A stretch of 64,000 nt of DNA from Pseudomonas sp. SJZ074 (GTDB lineage: Bacteria > Pseudomonadota > Gammaproteobacteria > Pseudomonadales > Pseudomonadaceae), in contig NZ_VIUE01000010.1 in NCBI RefSeq assembly GCF_007828215.1, forward strand, positions 81,480 to 145,479, read 5' to 3'. A program made the translations under genes and the position numbers. Position 1 is the first letter of the stretch; each line of letters begins with the position of its first letter. Below the pieces are notes generated by a model, which was given only the letters and a program-made list of their open reading frames with translations, searched no databases and was not told the DNA's origin. Of the stretch, positions 62,878-64,000 are shown in pieces.

Positions 62878-63765
62878 TCAATCAGCCGCAATGGCGGGCT
62901 TTACGGCGTTATTGAGGGTCAGGGTTGCACCGATTGACGCAAGAATGATGCAGCCAATCGCCATCCATTGGGCCAGGGACAAGTGCTCTTGGAGGAATAC
63001 GAACCCTGAAAGGGCGGCGACGGCGGGTTCGACGCTCATCAGCGTGCCGAAGGTGCGGGCAGGCAGGCGGGTCAAGGCGATCATTTCGAGGGTGTAGGGC
63101 AGGGCCGTGGAGAGAATGGCCACGCCAATGGCGACAGGAATCAGGCTCGGTGTCAGCAGCGCGGCCCCGGCATGGACGATGCCGATAGGGGCTACGAACA
63201 GGGCTGCGATTACTACCCCGAGCGCGGCAGTCTGCACGCCATTGTCCGCCCCGGCTTTCTGGCCAAACAGGATGTAGAGCGCCCAGCAGACGCCCGCGCC
63301 CAATGCGTAGCCGGCGCCGACTGGGTCGATGCTGGCGGTGGTGGCTCCCGTCGGTATCAGCAGGAGCAGGCCGGTGACCGCCAGGGCAATCCAAAGGAAG
63401 TCGATTGCTCGGCGTGAATTATAAATAGCCACCGCCAAGGGGCCGGTAAACTCCAACGCCACAGCGATTCCCAGCGGCGTCGTGCGGACTGACATATAGA
63501 AGAGGAAGTTCATGCCGCCCAGTGCCATCCCGTAGACAACCACGGTGCGCAGGGACTGGGCTGTCAGCTTGGCGCGCCAGGGACGCAGTAGCAACAGCAT
63601 GATGATGCTGGCAAAAATGAGTCGTAACGTCGTTGTGCCTTGGGCGCCTATTACCGGAAACATACTTTTGGCCAGGGACGCTCCGGACTGGATGGATGCC
63701 ATGGCAATTAGAAGCAGGGCAACCGGGTACATAGTGGAGGCCAGGCTGCGATGTGGGGAATTCAT
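62878..63765 (-). CDS. rhtA: EamA/DMT-family exporter RhtA
   Basis: The ~295-residue 10-TM drug/metabolite transporter has MYPVALLLIAMASIQSGASL and AKSMFPVIGAQGTTTLRLIF at the N-terminus. The two EamA repeats include EFTGPLAVAIYNSRRAIDFL and ALPYTLEMIALTRLPARTFG (both fit RhtA). It exports threonine, homoserine or related compounds. ATG 63765 is chosen to match the family N-terminus, although no good ribosome site precedes it; ATG 63732 and 63864 are in frame. It is monocistronic. Confidence 0.9.
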   Translation of the reverse strand: MNSPHRSLASTMYPVALLLIAMASIQSGASLAKSMFPVIGAQGTTTLRLIFASIIMLLLLRPWRAKLTAQSLRTVVVYGMALGGMNFLFYMSVRTTPLGIAVALEFTGPLAVAIYNSRRAIDFLWIALAVTGLLLLIPTGATTASIDPVGAGYALGAGVCWALYILFGQKAGADNGVQTAALGVVIAALFVAPIGIVHAGAALLTPSLIPVAIGVAILSTALPYTLEMIALTRLPARTFGTLMSVEPAVAALSGFVFLQEHLSLAQWMAIGCIILASIGATLTLNNAVKPAIAAD

Positions 63766-63906
63766 TACGGAGGCTTGTCCAAAGTAAGGGCAGTGAAGGT
63801 GATTGTGTTGAGCAATATACTGCGCACTTTCAATGGCAGCGTCTATATATAAGGTGGATTTCATTTTGGCGGATGTCGCGTATGGATAGAAAAGCGTAAT
63901 TAAGGG

Positions 63907-63934
63907 TTGACGGCAGATTCTGAGTCTCTATAAT
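63907..63934 (+). promoter_or_regulatory. Probable rRNA operon promoter (upstream of a 16S gene outside the window)
   Basis: TTGACG (63907-63912), a 16-base spacer and a perfect TATAAT (63929-63934) are followed by the GC-rich discriminator TCGCCCC. The leader running to the window end (CGGCGCAGTCGAAACGGAAA...) looks to me like Pseudomonas rrn leader sequence. No rRNA gene is itself in the window. The other bases of 63866-64000 are the RhtA upstream region. Confidence 0.75.
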
Positions 63935-64000
63935 TCGCCCCACTTCCGGCGCAGTCGAAACGGAAAACTCCTTGAGTTTCAATGAGTTAGATGTTTTCTG

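Overview
The window reads as one contiguous piece of a Pseudomonas chromosome, most likely of the P. fluorescens group. The evidence is high-GC coding sequence, many Pseudomonas-type REP/REPIN hairpins (cores such as GTGGGAGC...GCTCCCAC), and Pseudomonas-style gene pairs: divergent ETF-QO/etfBA, prpR-prpB-prpC-acnD-prpF, cysH/thrH/pabB, and soxR with a divergent monooxygenase. There is no prophage, transposase, CRISPR array or plasmid module. Most of it is ordinary core or shell metabolism.

Layout. 1-4.7 kb: tail of an AraC regulator, then ETF-ubiquinone oxidoreductase divergent from etfBA (electrons from fatty-acid and amino-acid oxidation to the quinone pool). 4.8-11 kb: a periplasmic binding protein, a lipoprotein/OmpA pair, a MocR-type PLP regulator and small envelope or cytosolic proteins, including an RraB-like RNase E modulator. 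11-16 kb: a relic of a transglutaminase gene, a c-type cytochrome, an unlisted 31-residue membrane microprotein, and a thiolase plus multifunctional beta-oxidation enzyme. 16-20 kb: amidotransferase, CorA, PlsC acyltransferase, a crotonase and tRNA-Ser(GGA). 20-22.3 kb: small secreted proteins, then two decayed genes abutting head to head. 22.3-27.6 kb: an AraC-controlled catabolic cluster (MFS importer, FAH hydrolase, SDR, D-2-hydroxyacid dehydrogenase) of unknown substrate.

27.8-36.5 kb: DUF1206 membrane protein, sterol-desaturase-family hydroxylase, small proteins, a hybrid histidine kinase, glycine-zipper and low-complexity exported proteins, and a HAD hydrolase. 36.5-41 kb: SDR with divergent LysR, then an NCS1 permease/Asp-Glu-hydantoin racemase-family pair. 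41-47.5 kb: cysH, thrH, pabB and a compact three-gene cassette (retropepsin-like protease, membrane-bound inactive transglutaminase, ATP-grasp ligase), which is the least understood system here. 47.7-54.5 kb: the 2-methylcitrate cycle for propionate, with a GntR regulator, two TGTCGACA palindromes and a REPIN inside the operon. 54.6-63.8 kb: VOC protein, SoxR with a well-formed SoxR box in front of an ABM monooxygenase, lipoprotein, LysE exporter, IscS-like desulfurase, aminopeptidase P, a TetR-controlled SDR/2-HCCA isomerase pair, lipoprotein and RhtA. The window ends in what looks like the first promoter of an rRNA operon pointing out of the right edge.

How it fits together: several modules feed acyl-CoA and propionate carbon into central metabolism (ETF chain, thiolase/multifunctional enzyme, 2-methylcitrate cycle). 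They are mixed with local regulator-target pairs, several of which have a visible operator candidate. All functional calls come from reading translated sequence and motifs by eye; no database search was run.
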